A stretch of 64,000 bases of DNA from Candidatus Marimicrobium litorale (GTDB lineage: Bacteria; Pseudomonadota; Gammaproteobacteria; Pseudomonadales; Halieaceae). A model generated the notes under the pieces. The model was not told the DNA's origin. It was given only the letters and a program-made list of their open reading frames with translations, and made no database searches. Position 1 is the first letter of the stretch. The number at the start of each line of letters is the position of its first letter. The stretch lies in NCBI RefSeq assembly GCF_026262645.1, contig NZ_SHNO01000001.1:2976001-3040000 (forward strand), given 5' to 3'. The position numbers and the translations under genes were made by a program. Of the stretch, positions 21,000 through 31,264 are shown in pieces.

Positions 21000-21571
21000 T
21001 GGCACGGATCAACCTATTGCCATGGCGCGAAGAGCGGCGCCAGCAGTTGAAGAAAGATTTTTTCGTTTCGGTTGCCCTCGTGGTGGCACTCGCTGGTGTT
21101 CTGGTTTTGCTGGCTGATCGTATTGTCGCCAACCAGATTGACTCACAGGAGTCGCGCAACGCGTATATGACTAAGAATATCAAGACACTAGACAAGGCCG
21201 TGCGTGAAATTCGTGATTTGCAGAAGCGCCGTAATCAGTTGTTGGACCGTATGCGCGTTATTCAAGAGCTGCAGGGTAACAGACCCATTATTGTCCGAGT
21301 GCTTGATCAGCTGGTTCGAACGGTTCCCGACGGAGTTTTCTATAAGAAACTTGACGCCCGGGGTAAGAAGATCGCGATTGGTGGAGTGGCCGAATCCAAT
21401 AATAGAGTGTCGAGCCTGATGCGTCGGTTGAGTGCATCGGATTGGCTGGCCAACCCAAGTCTGGACAAGGTGAGTGCCGCGCCCGCGTTTGGCGATCAGG
21501 CGAATAATTTTGATCTGTCGGTACAGGTCGAAGCCCCGAAAATTGATGAAGAAGAGTCGGGAGAGCGGTGA
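20999..21571 (+). CDS. pilN: Type IV pilus alignment protein PilN
   Basis: This 190-residue bitopic protein begins with the conserved cytoplasmic motif ARINLLPWREERR that docks into PilM. A transmembrane helix follows (about 22-42), then a coiled coil and a ferredoxin-like periplasmic domain with VRTVPDGVFYKKL. It forms heterodimers with PilO and links PilM to PilP and PilQ. It overlaps the pilM stop by 1 nt and ends 3 nt before pilO. Confidence 0.95.
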
Positions 21572-21574
21572 TCC

Positions 21575-22189
21575 ATGGCATTTGAAGATAGCCTGCAGGC
21601 AATACGTGAATTCGATATCTCCAGCCTGGAGTTCGACAATATCGGAGCTTGGCCGACACCCGCAAAGGTTATCACCTGGGTAGTACTGTTCATCGGTGTC
21701 ATCGTCGCTGGTTACTACTACGACATCGAGGGCTTACAGGTTGAGTTGGCCCGGCAGGAGGCCAAAGAGGTCAAACTCAAAAAAGAGTACGAGGAGAAGG
21801 CATTTCAAGCCGCTAACCTGGATGCTTACCGGCAACAAATGGTGGAGATGGAAGAGTCTTTTGGGGCGTTGGTCAGCCAGCTGCCTAGTGATACTGAGGT
21901 GCCGGGTTTGCTAGAGGACATTACAAACAAGGGCTTACTCAATGGCTTGCAGATCTCTTCTATAGACTTACAGAAAGAACGGGCTAAGGAGTTTTACATC
22001 GAGCTCCCGATTGAGATCAAGGCGAGCGGTTCTTATCATGACCTGGGCGCGTTTGTGAGTGGCATGGCAGGTTTGCCCAGGATTGTGACGCTGCACAACT
22101 TTGAGATTGTAGCGAAGAAAAAGAATACCAACGAACTGGATATGAAGATTTTGGCTAAGACATACCGCTACAGGGATGAGGACGCCTAG
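21575..22189 (+). CDS. pilO: Type IV pilus alignment protein PilO
   Basis: This 204-residue inner-membrane protein has a short cytoplasmic N-terminus, one transmembrane helix (about 28-48, VITWVVLFIGVIVAGYYY), a periplasmic coiled coil rich in Glu/Lys (about 55-85), and a C-terminal domain with LPSDTEVPGLLEDIT and the PilO-like IELPIEIKASGSYHDLGAF. It partners with PilN. It sits in frame-tight order between pilN and pilP. Confidence 0.95.
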   Translation: MAFEDSLQAIREFDISSLEFDNIGAWPTPAKVITWVVLFIGVIVAGYYYDIEGLQVELARQEAKEVKLKKEYEEKAFQAANLDAYRQQMVEMEESFGALVSQLPSDTEVPGLLEDITNKGLLNGLQISSIDLQKERAKEFYIELPIEIKASGSYHDLGAFVSGMAGLPRIVTLHNFEIVAKKKNTNELDMKILAKTYRYRDEDA

Positions 22190-22191
22190 TG

Positions 22192-22725
22192 ATGAATGCG
22201 CTCTTTCGAACCCTGTTATCTGCGTGCGTGGCAGGGTTTATTCTCACCGGCTGTTCCAAGGCAGATTTTTCGGACCTGGATGCCTTTATGGAAGAAAAAC
22301 GATCTCGCCCGGGCGGTATTATTGCGCCTATACCAACGTTTAAGGCCTATGAAGCTTTTGCTTACAGTGCCACAACAATGCGCAGTCCGTTTGACCGGCC
22401 TATTGAGGTTCGTGAGATTGCCCAGCTGCAGGCGGTGTCAGCGATTAAGCCGGACGAGAACCGCGCCAAGGAATTTCTTGAGCAATTCACGTTCGATTCA
22501 TTACAGATGGTGGGTACGTTAGAGCGAGATGAAACGAACTGGACCCTGATTAAGGACCCGGACGGTGGCGTGCACCGCGTCAGGGTCGGTAACTTTCTGG
22601 GGCGCCACCACGGCAAGATTGTCGATATGACAGATACATTCGTCGGCGTGGTCGAGATTGTCAGCGATGGCACAGCAGATGGCTGGGTTGAGCGACCTCG
22701 GGCAATAAAGCTTAGCGGTACGTAG
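22192..22725 (+). CDS. pilP: Type IV pilus lipoprotein PilP
   Basis: This protein of about 177 residues has a lipoprotein signal peptide (LLSACVAGFILTGC, lipobox LTGC). The N-terminal part is disordered; the C-terminal beta domain (about 100-175) includes MVGTLERDETNWTLIKDPDGGVHRV and VGNFLGRHHGKI. PilP connects the PilNO heterodimer to the N-domains of the secretin PilQ. GTG 22189 and ATG 22192 are adjacent possible starts; ATG is preferred. Translation is coupled to the pilO stop. Confidence 0.94.
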   Translation: MNALFRTLLSACVAGFILTGCSKADFSDLDAFMEEKRSRPGGIIAPIPTFKAYEAFAYSATTMRSPFDRPIEVREIAQLQAVSAIKPDENRAKEFLEQFTFDSLQMVGTLERDETNWTLIKDPDGGVHRVRVGNFLGRHHGKIVDMTDTFVGVVEIVSDGTADGWVERPRAIKLSGT

Positions 22726-22770
22726 ACTGAGTTGCGACATTGGGCGTCGTGGCAAATGGAAAAAATCTAG

Positions 22771-24900
22771 TTGGGGACAAGGGCCGTGGGGACAAAACTT
22801 AGGTATTTACAAAGTGGGTTGCGTAGCGCGCTTGTTTCAATCGCGACAGGGTTTTTTACCTGCGCAGCGATAGCCGCGCCGACGGTGCAGGATATTGAGT
22901 TCAGCTCCCGACCGGGGAGCAAGTTTGAGGTTCGGCTGGAGTTTAATGAAACGCCGCCAGATTTCAAAACCTATGCTATTGAGAAGCCCGCCCGTATCGC
23001 GGTGGATTTTCCCGGAACAGGTAGTGCTTTGGAGCAAAAGCGCTACTCGCTGCCCTACGGCAACGCCAAGAAAGCGGTTGTACTGGAGTCGGGCGACCGA
23101 ACACGGCTGGTACTCGAGCTGATCAAACTGGTTCCGTTCGATACCCGTGTAGAGGGGAATAGCTTGTACCTTTTGCTTGGCCAGGAGGGCACAGACTATT
23201 TGAAGCCCGTCGGTGAGCCTCTGCAGGTCAAGGCAGCGGTGTCGGAGGTTGTTGAAGAAGATTCACGCATAATGGACCTGCAGTTCCAGCGTACTGGCGA
23301 CGGTGAAGGCAAGTTGATGCTGGATCTGACCAATCCCTCTGTGGATGTGAATGTCTACAGTGAGGCCGGCAAGATAAACGTGCAATTCATGGATACCGCA
23401 GTTGATGAGCGTCTTATTCGTCGCTATGACGTTACTGATTTCGCGACGCCGGTCGATAGCGTGGAAGTGAATACCTCGCAGCGAGGCGCCACGTTAGTCC
23501 TCGATACAACCGGTGACTTTGATTATCTCGCATACCAGACAGACAATCAGTATGTGGTCAGTGTCAAGCCACTTTCCAAGAAAGAGCTGGAGCGGCGCAA
23601 GAATGAATTCAGCTACGTCGGAGACCGAATATCACTTAATTTTCAGGATATTCAGGTCCGCGCGGTACTGCAGTTGATTGCTGATTTTACTGAGATGAAC
23701 CTGGTCGCCAGCGATACGGTGACGGGACGTATTACACTGCGTTTGCAGAATGTGCCGTGGGATCAGGCCCTGGAGCTGGTGCTGAAAACCAAGGGTCTGG
23801 ACAAGCGTCAGGTGGGCAATGTCTTGATGGTAGCACCGGCAGCCGAGATTGCTGAGCGAGAGCGCCAGCAGATAGAGGCCAATAAGCAAATCGCCGAATT
23901 GGCGCCGCTGGTGTCAGAGTTTGTCCGCATTCGATATGCCAACGCCAGTGACCTTGTTCAGTTGTTCGCCGCAGGCTCTGAGGATGGTGGCAACTTGACA
24001 TCCCCCCGTGGCTCCGTAGTGGTGGATGATCGAACGAACTCATTAATCATTACTGACACAGCGACGAAGCTCGCCGAAATTCGTGAACTGATAGAGTTGG
24101 TGGATATTCCGGTTCGTCAGGTCATGATCGAAGCTCGCATCGTAATCGCGCAGTCGGACGCCTCGAAGAATCTTGGTATCGAATGGGGTGGTGGTTACTC
24201 CAATAGAGGCGACGACAGCGTAACGTCGATCTCTGGTGATACTACCAACGTGGTTGACCTGACTGAATCCGCGATTAACGGCACGGATCCGACACTGAGC
24301 TATCCCGGCGCCCTGCTGGTCGATCTGGGTGTGGCGTCCAATAGTGGTTTTGCCATCGGCTATGCCGCCAGCGATCTTTTCCTTACCGCCGAGCTTTCCG
24401 CACTGGAGGCGGAGGGCGAGGGTGAGGTTGTCTCTCAGCCGAAAGTGATCACTGGTGATAAACAAAATGCGGTCATCAAGTCGGGCACCGAAATCCCGTA
24501 CCAGGAATCATCGGCAAGCGGTGAGACCACCACGTCTTTCAAAGATGCTGTACTGCAGCTGGACGTAACACCGAATATAACGCCGGATGACCGAATTTTG
24601 CTCACGCTGCAGGTGAATCAGGACTCAGTTGGTGAACTGGTTCCCAGTGGCCGTGGTGGATTTATTCCCTCTATCGATACGACCCAGCTTGATACACAGG
24701 TGTTGGTGGGTAATGGAGAAACCGTTGTTCTCGGCGGTATCTTCAAGACAGAGGATATCGAGTCTATAAACAAGGTGCCCTACTTCGGTGATATTCCGTA
24801 CGTTGGTGCTTTTTTCCGCAGTGAGTCGACGTCGCACAAGAAGACTGAAACACTGATTTTTATCACGCCGCGTATCCTTGCCGATACGCTCCTCGATTAG
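22771..24900 (+). CDS. pilQ: Type IV pilus secretin PilQ
   Basis: This 709-residue outer-membrane secretin is the exit pore for the pilus. It has a signal peptide ending near AAIAA (about 35), peptidoglycan-binding AMIN-type beta domains (about 37-130 and 165-270), an STN/N0 region (about 285-360), an N1 domain (about 390-450), and the secretin barrel (about 530-705) with [22 protein letters not shown] and [13 protein letters not shown]. The start is non-ATG: TTG at 22771 or GTG at 22786, each lacking a strong Shine-Dalgarno, so the first five residues are uncertain. It is the last pil gene, 14 nt before aroK. Confidence 0.95.
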   Translation: MGTRAVGTKLRYLQSGLRSALVSIATGFFTCAAIAAPTVQDIEFSSRPGSKFEVRLEFNETPPDFKTYAIEKPARIAVDFPGTGSALEQKRYSLPYGNAKKAVVLESGDRTRLVLELIKLVPFDTRVEGNSLYLLLGQEGTDYLKPVGEPLQVKAAVSEVVEEDSRIMDLQFQRTGDGEGKLMLDLTNPSVDVNVYSEAGKINVQFMDTAVDERLIRRYDVTDFATPVDSVEVNTSQRGATLVLDTTGDFDYLAYQTDNQYVVSVKPLSKKELERRKNEFSYVGDRISLNFQDIQVRAVLQLIADFTEMNLVASDTVTGRITLRLQNVPWDQALELVLKTKGLDKRQVGNVLMVAPAAEIAERERQQIEANKQIAELAPLVSEFVRIRYANASDLVQLFAAGSEDGGNLTSPRGSVVVDDRTNSLIITDTATKLAEIRELIELVDIPVRQVMIEARIVIAQSDASKNLGIEWGGGYSNRGDDSVTSISGDTTNVVDLTESAINGTDPTLSYPGALLVDLGVASNSGFAIGYAASDLFLTAELSALEAEGEGEVVSQPKVITGDKQNAVIKSGTEIPYQESSASGETTTSFKDAVLQLDVTPNITPDDRILLTLQVNQDSVGELVPSGRGGFIPSIDTTQLDTQVLVGNGETVVLGGIFKTEDIESINKVPYFGDIPYVGAFFRSESTSHKKTETLIFITPRILADTLLD

Positions 24901-24914
24901 GCCCGACCAGACAA

Positions 24915-25433
24915 ATGCCAGTCCTTCATAGAGTTTTCCTCGTCGGCCCCATGGGGGCCGGTAAGACCACGATTGGCAAGTATCTTGCCCAGCATCTGAA
25001 GTTGCAGTTTTCGGATACCGATACTGAAATAGAGGAGCGAACCGGTGCCGATATCCCCTGGATCTTTGATGTCGAGGGCGAGGAGGGTTTTCGCGACCGG
25101 GAACAGCAGGTCGTAGCCGAGATGACCGAATGGGATAACCTGGTGCTCGCCACGGGCGGCGGTGTTGTGCTGCGAAAAGAGAATCGAACCGCACTGGCAG
25201 CCAGGGGATTCGTGGTATACCTTTATGCCTCCGTGGAGGAACAGGCGCGTCGTACCCGGCGGGACCGGCGCCGACCTCTGTTACAAAAAGGTGATCCGGA
25301 GGAAATACTTGGTGAACTAATGGCGCTGCGTGATCCTTTGTACCGGGAAATTGCCGACCACATCATTGAGACGGATGCCTGTAGCCCTAAGACTGTCGCT
25401 CAGCGGCTGGTCAAGGAACTGACCGCTACCTGA
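24915..25433 (+). CDS. aroK: Shikimate kinase
   Basis: This 172-residue P-loop kinase phosphorylates shikimate to shikimate-3-phosphate in aromatic amino acid synthesis. It has Walker [16 protein letters not shown] (residues 11-25), the shikimate-binding Asp in [13 protein letters not shown], the Walker B-like region with FRDREQQV, the GGG motif [10 protein letters not shown], and the lid RRDRRRPLL. It follows pilQ by 14 nt and precedes aroB, the standard proteobacterial order. Confidence 0.97.
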   Translation: MPVLHRVFLVGPMGAGKTTIGKYLAQHLKLQFSDTDTEIEERTGADIPWIFDVEGEEGFRDREQQVVAEMTEWDNLVLATGGGVVLRKENRTALAARGFVVYLYASVEEQARRTRRDRRRPLLQKGDPEEILGELMALRDPLYREIADHIIETDACSPKTVAQRLVKELTAT

Positions 25434-25530
25434 GCGGCCTCTGCCTTTGGCTTAGTGGGCCAGGTAGGTACACTCCTGCTGACAAGGCGTTATCATAACT
25501 GCCCATCGTACTTGGCCCGGAGGAATGGAC

Positions 25531-26637
25531 GTGCCGCTGTTAATGCATACCTTGCATGTAGATCTGGGTGAGCGTACCTATCCCATTTATATTGGTAGAG
25601 ACTTGCTGGCCGACGACTCTCTGCTGTCTCAGCACGTTAGTGGCTCCCAGGTGGTGATTATCAGCAATGAAACCGTGGCGCCACTCTACGTGGAAAAAGT
25701 GCGCACTGCGCTGGGCTCGCGCGACTTGGTTACGGAGATAGTGCTGCCCGACGGAGAGCAGTATAAGACGCTTGAAACGTTGTCTCATATCTTTGACCGG
25801 GTAATGGAGCATCGGCACAATCGTGGCACTACCTTCATCGCCGTAGGCGGGGGCGTTGTTGGCGACGTGGCTGGCTTCGCCGCGGCAAGCTATCAACGGG
25901 GCGTCAATTTTCTGCAGGTCCCTACTACGCTATTGTCCCAGGTGGACTCGTCAGTGGGTGGCAAGACGGCGGTCAATCACCCGCTGGGAAAAAACATGAT
26001 CGGCGCGTTTTACCAGCCTCAGGCGGTTCTGATAGATATCAATACCTTGCATACGCTGCCCGCCAGAGAGCTCAGCGCGGGCTTGGCAGAGGTGGTGAAG
26101 TACGGACTGATCAGCGACGAGCCATTCTATCGCTGGCTACAGGATAATATGCCTCGTCTCCTGGCCCGTGAGGAAGCTGCCTTGGCTGAGGCTATCGAAC
26201 GCAGTTGTGCGAACAAGGCGGAGGTGGTGGCAGCCGATGAGCGTGAGGGCGGTCTGCGAGCGATTCTTAATCTGGGCCACACTTTCGGTCATGCGATAGA
26301 AACGGCTCAGGGTTATGGCCGCTGGCTGCACGGGGAGGCGGTCGCCGTCGGGATGCTTCTGGCGCTGGACTTGTCTGCGCGTCGCCGCTGGATACCTGCA
26401 CGCGAGGTGAGCGCCTACCGGGATCTGCTTGTAAGCATGCATTTGCCCACAGACATACCGGTCGACATGGGGGAGGAGCAGTTTCTGTCCCTTATGGGCC
26501 GTGACAAAAAGGTTATCGATGGGACGCTGCGCCTCGTTCTGCTGCGGGGAATCGGCGAGGCATGCATAGTGGATGATACCAGCCGGGAGGAATTGCGCAC
26601 GTTGTTGCAGGCCGCCGCGCAAAGCGCCTCCGGTTGA
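25531..26637 (+). CDS. aroB: 3-dehydroquinate synthase
   Basis: This 368-residue NAD- and metal-dependent enzyme converts DAHP to 3-dehydroquinate, the second shikimate-pathway step. Motifs include [19 protein letters not shown]-like [53 protein letters not shown], and the zinc ligands in [12 protein letters not shown] and LHGEAV. I chose GTG 25531, which has GGAGGA six bases upstream; the ATG at 25525 abuts that site and the ATG at 25543 is too distant. Confidence 0.95.
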   Translation: MPLLMHTLHVDLGERTYPIYIGRDLLADDSLLSQHVSGSQVVIISNETVAPLYVEKVRTALGSRDLVTEIVLPDGEQYKTLETLSHIFDRVMEHRHNRGTTFIAVGGGVVGDVAGFAAASYQRGVNFLQVPTTLLSQVDSSVGGKTAVNHPLGKNMIGAFYQPQAVLIDINTLHTLPARELSAGLAEVVKYGLISDEPFYRWLQDNMPRLLAREEAALAEAIERSCANKAEVVAADEREGGLRAILNLGHTFGHAIETAQGYGRWLHGEAVAVGMLLALDLSARRRWIPAREVSAYRDLLVSMHLPTDIPVDMGEEQFLSLMGRDKKVIDGTLRLVLLRGIGEACIVDDTSREELRTLLQAAAQSASG

Positions 26638-26752
26638 ACGTGGCCCCGAAACGCGCAAGCGGTTAGAATACGCCTCCTATGAGAGCGAGGGTGTGCGCGG
26701 CGGCTTGGCCCCTGTCTACCCCTTGCCGACACCGAGAAGCCAGGAACTCCCG

Positions 26753-27820
26753 ATGAATGAGCTCAAGAACGATCGTTTTCTGCGTGCCTTGTCACGCCAG
26801 TCGGTCGACCGAACGCCTATCTGGATGATGCGCCAGGCGGGGCGATATTTGCCTGAGTATCGAGCGACTCGCAAGCAGGCCGGTTCCTTCCTCGATCTGT
26901 GTATGAATGCGGAACTGGCATGCGAGGTTACGCTGCAGCCTCTGCGTCGCTACCCGATGGATGCTGCAATCCTGTTTTCCGACATACTGACCGTGCCCGA
27001 TGCACTCGGTCTTGGCCTGTACTTTGAAGAGGGTGAGGGGCCGCGTTTTCGCAAGACGGTGCGCAGCGAAGCCGACCTGGCCGGTCTTAATAGTTTTACT
27101 GCGGACGACGATCTCGACTATGTCATGCGCGCGGTCAGTACCATCCGCAGTGAGTTGAACGGCAGCGTACCCCTGATCGGATTCTCTGGCAGCCCCTGGA
27201 CACTGGCTACTTACATGGTCGAGGGGGGCTCCTCAAAAGATTTTGCCCGTGTCAAGAGCATGGCTTACGACAAACCCGCGCTCATGCACGACCTGCTTTC
27301 TTTACTGGCTGATGCCGTAGCCGACTACCTTGCCGCGCAGGTCCGCGCAGGCGCGCAGGCACTGCAGATTTTTGATACCTGGGGAGGAAGCTTGAGTGCG
27401 TCCGCGTACCGAGAGTTTTCTCTCGCGTATATGCGGCGTATTTTGGAACGCCTCCCTGCAGAGGCGGAGGGGCGCCCGGTCCCCGTGATCGTCTTCACCA
27501 AGGGCGGCGGGCAATGGCTTGAATCAATTGCGGACTGCGGTGCGCACGCCGTTGGCATAGATTGGACCACAGATATTGGCCTCGCGCGTAAGCGTATCGG
27601 CGATAAGGTTGCCCTGCAGGGGAATATGGATCCGAGTATGTTGTTTGCATCACCTGAGAGAATTCGCGCTGAGGTGGCAGAGATACTGGCAACGTTTGGC
27701 CACGGTAGCGGCCATGTATTTAACCTCGGTCATGGCATTACGCCCGGGGTGAATCCGGATCACGTCACGGCGTTTGTAGAGGCTGTGCAGGAACTGTCAC
27801 CGCCCTATCACGCAAGTTAA
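26753..27820 (+). CDS. hemE: Uroporphyrinogen decarboxylase
   Basis: This 355-residue cofactor-free enzyme decarboxylates uroporphyrinogen III to coproporphyrinogen III in heme synthesis. It begins [13 protein letters not shown]; the open frame extends upstream into aroB, but that part has no family similarity. Signatures are [16 protein letters not shown] near residue 20, [22 protein letters not shown], and the C-terminal [16 protein letters not shown]. It follows aroB by 115 nt, without the damX and gltBD genes found there in Pseudomonas. Confidence 0.97.
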   Translation: MNELKNDRFLRALSRQSVDRTPIWMMRQAGRYLPEYRATRKQAGSFLDLCMNAELACEVTLQPLRRYPMDAAILFSDILTVPDALGLGLYFEEGEGPRFRKTVRSEADLAGLNSFTADDDLDYVMRAVSTIRSELNGSVPLIGFSGSPWTLATYMVEGGSSKDFARVKSMAYDKPALMHDLLSLLADAVADYLAAQVRAGAQALQIFDTWGGSLSASAYREFSLAYMRRILERLPAEAEGRPVPVIVFTKGGGQWLESIADCGAHAVGIDWTTDIGLARKRIGDKVALQGNMDPSMLFASPERIRAEVAEILATFGHGSGHVFNLGHGITPGVNPDHVTAFVEAVQELSPPYHAS

Positions 27821-27868
27821 GGTCGGTTTATGCGGCCACAGCCGCTGCGCCTTGGCAGCCAGCAGCCG

Positions 27869-28699
27869 TCAGGGCGTCTTGGGTTTTTCGTTGCGATCGT
27901 CTTCGACTTCGTCGCAGCCAAAATCATGCTCCATTTCCAGGGCGGGCTGATCGGATAACGGCTTGCCGACAATTTTTGCCGGCACGCCTGCTGCGGTGGT
28001 GTGCGGCGGGATATCTTCGAGTACAACACTGCCTGCCCCGACTTTGGCACCTTCACCGACGCTAATGTTGCCGAGTATTTTTGCGCCGGCGCTAATAAGT
28101 ACGCCGTCGCCAATCTTGGGGTGTCGGTCCCCTTCGTCTTTGCCGGTGCCGCCGAGTGTCACTGACTGTAGGATAGAAACATTATTGCCGACCACCGCGG
28201 TTTCGCCGATAACAACACCCGTTGCGTGATCCAGCATTACACCCCGCCCAATTCGAGCCCCTGGATGAATGTCCACGCCGAACTCCATGGACACCCGGTT
28301 TTGGAAAAATAGCGCGAGTGATTCTCGTCCGTTTTGCCACAACCAATGCGCAACGCGGTGCGTTTGTAAAGCGTGGTAGCCTTTGAAGTAGAGAAATGGG
28401 ATGTACAAATGGTTGCAGGCTGAGTCCCTGTCTTCAACGGCTTGCAGATCGGCGCGGACCGCCTCACAAATGCCAGGGTCGCTGTCCATCGCCTCCAGCA
28501 TCACTTCCCTGAGCAGCAGGGAGGAAGCTGTGGGACTGTCTAGCTGGCTGGCCAGACGAAAGCTCAGAGCGAGCTCCAGCCGGGTGTGGTTTAGTATGGT
28601 TGCGTGCAGAAAGCTTGCGAGTATAGGCTCATCACCCGTGTGCTCCGAGGCTTCCGTGCGAATCCGGTTCCAGACGGGGTCTGCCTTGTTTGCCGCCAT
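27869..28699 (-). CDS. cysE: Serine O-acetyltransferase
   Basis: This 276-residue enzyme acetylates serine with acetyl-CoA to give O-acetylserine, the cysteine precursor. The N-terminal helical domain (about 1-140) carries the family pattern SFRLASQLDSPTASS. The C-terminal left-handed beta helix has hexapeptide repeats with HPGARIGRGVMLDHATGVVIG and the catalytic His/Asp region. An acidic, charged C-terminal tail follows ALEMEHDF; this end usually carries the cysteine feedback contact. It is convergent with hemE and stands alone. Confidence 0.94.
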   Translation of the reverse strand: MAANKADPVWNRIRTEASEHTGDEPILASFLHATILNHTRLELALSFRLASQLDSPTASSLLLREVMLEAMDSDPGICEAVRADLQAVEDRDSACNHLYIPFLYFKGYHALQTHRVAHWLWQNGRESLALFFQNRVSMEFGVDIHPGARIGRGVMLDHATGVVIGETAVVGNNVSILQSVTLGGTGKDEGDRHPKIGDGVLISAGAKILGNISVGEGAKVGAGSVVLEDIPPHTTAAGVPAKIVGKPLSDQPALEMEHDFGCDEVEDDRNEKPKTP

Positions 28700-28748
28700 G
28701 ATGGTATCTCCTTTTGAACGCGCACTTTAGCCTATAACCGGTTAATCG

Positions 28749-29408
28749 TCACTGCGATATCCTGCCTCGGAATGACCACAGGTCATGCCCGCTCTGGCGG
28801 TACTTATCCTCAAACAGGCTAAGGGGAGTGTCGGAGTTTGAAACGCGTGCGACAGACCCGTAGTGACCTGCCAGGTGCAGCGCACTGCCGAACTCCTCCA
28901 CGTAGAGCTGCCAGTTTGACCGCAGTTCGACCTGTCCCCCTAGCGCGAGGAGATGCGGCAGACTGGCGTGGCCGTGAATTCGCCGTTGCAGGTGCTTGGC
29001 CTTCGGCCAGGGGTTCGGGTAAAGCATGTAGTGATAGGCGGCTCGCAATTTGTCTTGTGTGAGTAGTGCCCAGATATCCTCGCAGTTGGCCTGCAGTAGG
29101 CAGTAGTCAGGACAGAGGTTGCCGCGATGCTTGCCCAGTCTGTGAGCAGACTTATCAATACCGATAACAAAGTGATCCGGATGACGTTGTGCTAATAGAG
29201 CGGTGCTGTGTCCGGTACCACAAAAGGAGTCGATAACGAGCGGTCGCGGGTTCGCATCCAGTGCCTCCGCGGCATGGGCATACGCGCGACGGCTGTAATC
29301 TGAGATCTGTCCGCGGTGCGAGTTATGCAGATGGCGTTGGACGACCGTTGCTAGCCTCGGGTGAAGGTGGCTCTGATTGCTGTGGACCGGACTTGAGTTA
29401 TCTAGCAA
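28749..29408 (-). CDS. TrmB-like SAM-dependent methyltransferase
   Basis: This 219-residue class I methyltransferase resembles tRNA (guanine-N7)-methyltransferase TrmB. The SAM-binding motif reads VIDSFCGTGHSTALLAQRHP followed by IGIDKSAHRL, and the diagnostic stretch YPNPWPKAKHLQRRIHGH corresponds to the PWPKxRHxKRR motif of TrmB. The post-motif region with NWQLYVEEF is also TrmB-like. The N-terminus is divergent and its Phe/Asp positions differ from canonical TrmB, so target specificity is less certain. It may be a second TrmB paralogue of the short type common in marine gammaproteobacteria. Confidence 0.75.
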   Translation of the reverse strand: MLDNSSPVHSNQSHLHPRLATVVQRHLHNSHRGQISDYSRRAYAHAAEALDANPRPLVIDSFCGTGHSTALLAQRHPDHFVIGIDKSAHRLGKHRGNLCPDYCLLQANCEDIWALLTQDKLRAAYHYMLYPNPWPKAKHLQRRIHGHASLPHLLALGGQVELRSNWQLYVEEFGSALHLAGHYGSVARVSNSDTPLSLFEDKYRQSGHDLWSFRGRISQ

Positions 29409-29542
29409 GGGTGTTTCGCCTCTCGTTGATTTGCCATCTCAGGTGCCTGCCCTCTTGCCCCGGACACTGGATTTGATGTTGATGAGGGTGACTGCCATGA
29501 TACGGCTAACTATCGACAAACCGAAGTAGAGTAAAGGCTCCC

Positions 29543-30265
29543 ATGCGTGAAGACTTGCGGCCCTATTGGCTGAAAAAAAGGTACTTGGATTTTCGGCGAT
29601 GGTATGCCGAGTATTTTTTACGCCCTGAGTGTATTTCACTTGGTCCGCACCATAACATTATGAAACCTTGGTATGTGCATTTGTCTGGAGGCAGCATACA
29701 AATAGGCCGCTGCTTTACTGCCATTGGCGAACCGGGTAACAGAGTCGAGGTTGGCGTATGGGGGCGTGAGGCGGGCGCTGGCCGTGTTGTCATTGGTGAC
29801 TGCTGCCTGATGAGTCCTGGTTCACGGCTGAGTGCGAGTGATGAGATTGTACTGGGCGATGGCGTAATGCTCGCGAACGGCGCGTACGTCACGGATTCCG
29901 ATTGGCATATGATTTACGATCGTATGACACGGGATGGGCCTACCCCCGTCCATATTGGTAACAATGTCTGGTTGGGAGACCACTCCACCGTGCTCAAGGG
30001 AGTGACCATCGGAGATAATAGCGTCGTTGCCGCGCGAGCCGTTGTTACCCGTGATGTGCCTGCTAACGTTGTCGTCGCGGGAAGCCCCGCGAAGGTTGTA
30101 AAGGAACTGGACCCTGATCGCGGGTTTAAAACGCGCATGGATTACTTCGAGGACCCGGTCGGTTTGGAAACGTTTTTTGATGCGGTAGATTGCGAGGTTC
30201 TGAAAAAAAATAGCTTCTGGTCCTGGCTCTGGTCAGTCCTCTACCCGCCGTCGCGTCTTCCCTGA
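29543..30265 (+). CDS. Left-handed beta-helix acyltransferase (hexapeptide family)
   Basis: This 240-residue protein has hexapeptide-repeat coils through about residues 60-190: IQIGRCFTAIG, VVIGDCCLMSPGSRL, IVLGDGVMLANGAYV, VHIGNNVWLGDHSTVLKGVTIGDNSVVAARAVV, ending in VVAGSPAKVVKEL. That pattern belongs to the maltose/galactoside O-acetyltransferase and NeuD-like group. SDWHMIYDR holds the likely catalytic His. The Trp-rich C-terminus (FWSWLWSVLYPP) may associate with the membrane. Acceptor unknown; a cell-surface sugar or lipid is possible. It is divergent from the TrmB-like gene. Confidence 0.8.
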   Translation: MREDLRPYWLKKRYLDFRRWYAEYFLRPECISLGPHHNIMKPWYVHLSGGSIQIGRCFTAIGEPGNRVEVGVWGREAGAGRVVIGDCCLMSPGSRLSASDEIVLGDGVMLANGAYVTDSDWHMIYDRMTRDGPTPVHIGNNVWLGDHSTVLKGVTIGDNSVVAARAVVTRDVPANVVVAGSPAKVVKELDPDRGFKTRMDYFEDPVGLETFFDAVDCEVLKKNSFWSWLWSVLYPPSRLP

Positions 30266-30283
30266 TGAGATAAGTGCGGCTAC

Positions 30284-31264
30284 CTAAATTAATTGCAGTG
30301 GTTCTTCGTGCAGGGCTGACATTTGCTCGCGTAATTCGAGGATATGGTCCGCCCAGTAACGCTCGCTGTTAAACCAGGTGAAGCTTCGCGGAAACGCCGG
30401 GTCTTCCCAGCGCCGCGCAAGCCAGGCCGCGTAGTGCACGAGGCGCAGAGTTCGCAGCGCCTCGACCCAGCGTATCTGTCGCGGATCGAAATCACAGAAC
30501 TCTGAATACCCCTCTATCAGCTCTGACAGTTGTAGCTGCCGATCATGGCGTTCGCCATTGAGAAACATCCATAGATCTTGAATAGCCGGCGCGGAACAGC
30601 AGTCATCGAAGTCTACAAAGTGCGCCGTATCATCCCGCCACAATATGTTGCCTACGTGACAGTCGCCGTGTACGCGGATCAGGTCCTCGTCACCGACTTC
30701 TGCCATCAAGGTGCTTGTCAGCGTGTCGAGATCGCTGGTGAGAGACGCGTAGGCATCAATCAAATCCTTCGGGATAAAACCATCTAGCAGGAACTCGCAA
30801 CTATCGCGCAGCATGCGTTGTACTGAAATCGCCTGGCGATGGGCAAACGGCTGCGTCCTTCCTATGGCGTGAATGCGCCCGAGGGTTCTGCCCAGCACCA
30901 GCAGGTTATCGAGGTTATCCAGTTCTGGCGGATAACCGCCGCGGCGTGCAAAGAGTGCGAACTGAAAATCATCGTAACGGTGCAAAGTGGAGCCGTGTGC
31001 ATCGACCATGGGAGGCACGACGGATATTTCCGCCTCGGCCAACTCCAGACTAAAGGCATGTTCCTCCCTGATCTGTGCCTCGCTCCAGCGCCCGGGGCGG
31101 TAGAATTTTGCGATGATTGGCTGCGCATCTTCTATGCCAACCTGGTAAACACGGTTCTCGTAGCTATTCAGGGCGAGCAGGCGAGCGTCACTCAGGTAGC
31201 CTACTGATTCCACGGCGTCGATTATCATGTCCGGGTTGAGGCGGTCGTAGGGATGGGTTTTCAT
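30284..31264 (-). CDS. srkA: Stress response serine/threonine kinase SrkA (YihE/RdoA type)
   Basis: This 326-residue protein of the APH/choline-kinase fold resembles E. coli SrkA (YihE), a Ser/Thr kinase that counters MazF- and envelope-stress-linked killing. Seen are the N-terminal LLALNSYENRVYQVG (nucleotide loop) and IAKFYRPGRW, the catalytic loop RVHGDCHVGNILWRD, and the Mg-binding VDFDDC. Its start overlaps the modC stop by 4 nt (31261-31264), so it is translationally coupled to a molybdate transporter, an unusual partner. It is convergent with the acyltransferase gene. Confidence 0.9.
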   Translation of the reverse strand: MKTHPYDRLNPDMIIDAVESVGYLSDARLLALNSYENRVYQVGIEDAQPIIAKFYRPGRWSEAQIREEHAFSLELAEAEISVVPPMVDAHGSTLHRYDDFQFALFARRGGYPPELDNLDNLLVLGRTLGRIHAIGRTQPFAHRQAISVQRMLRDSCEFLLDGFIPKDLIDAYASLTSDLDTLTSTLMAEVGDEDLIRVHGDCHVGNILWRDDTAHFVDFDDCCSAPAIQDLWMFLNGERHDRQLQLSELIEGYSEFCDFDPRQIRWVEALRTLRLVHYAAWLARRWEDPAFPRSFTWFNSERYWADHILELREQMSALHEEPLQLI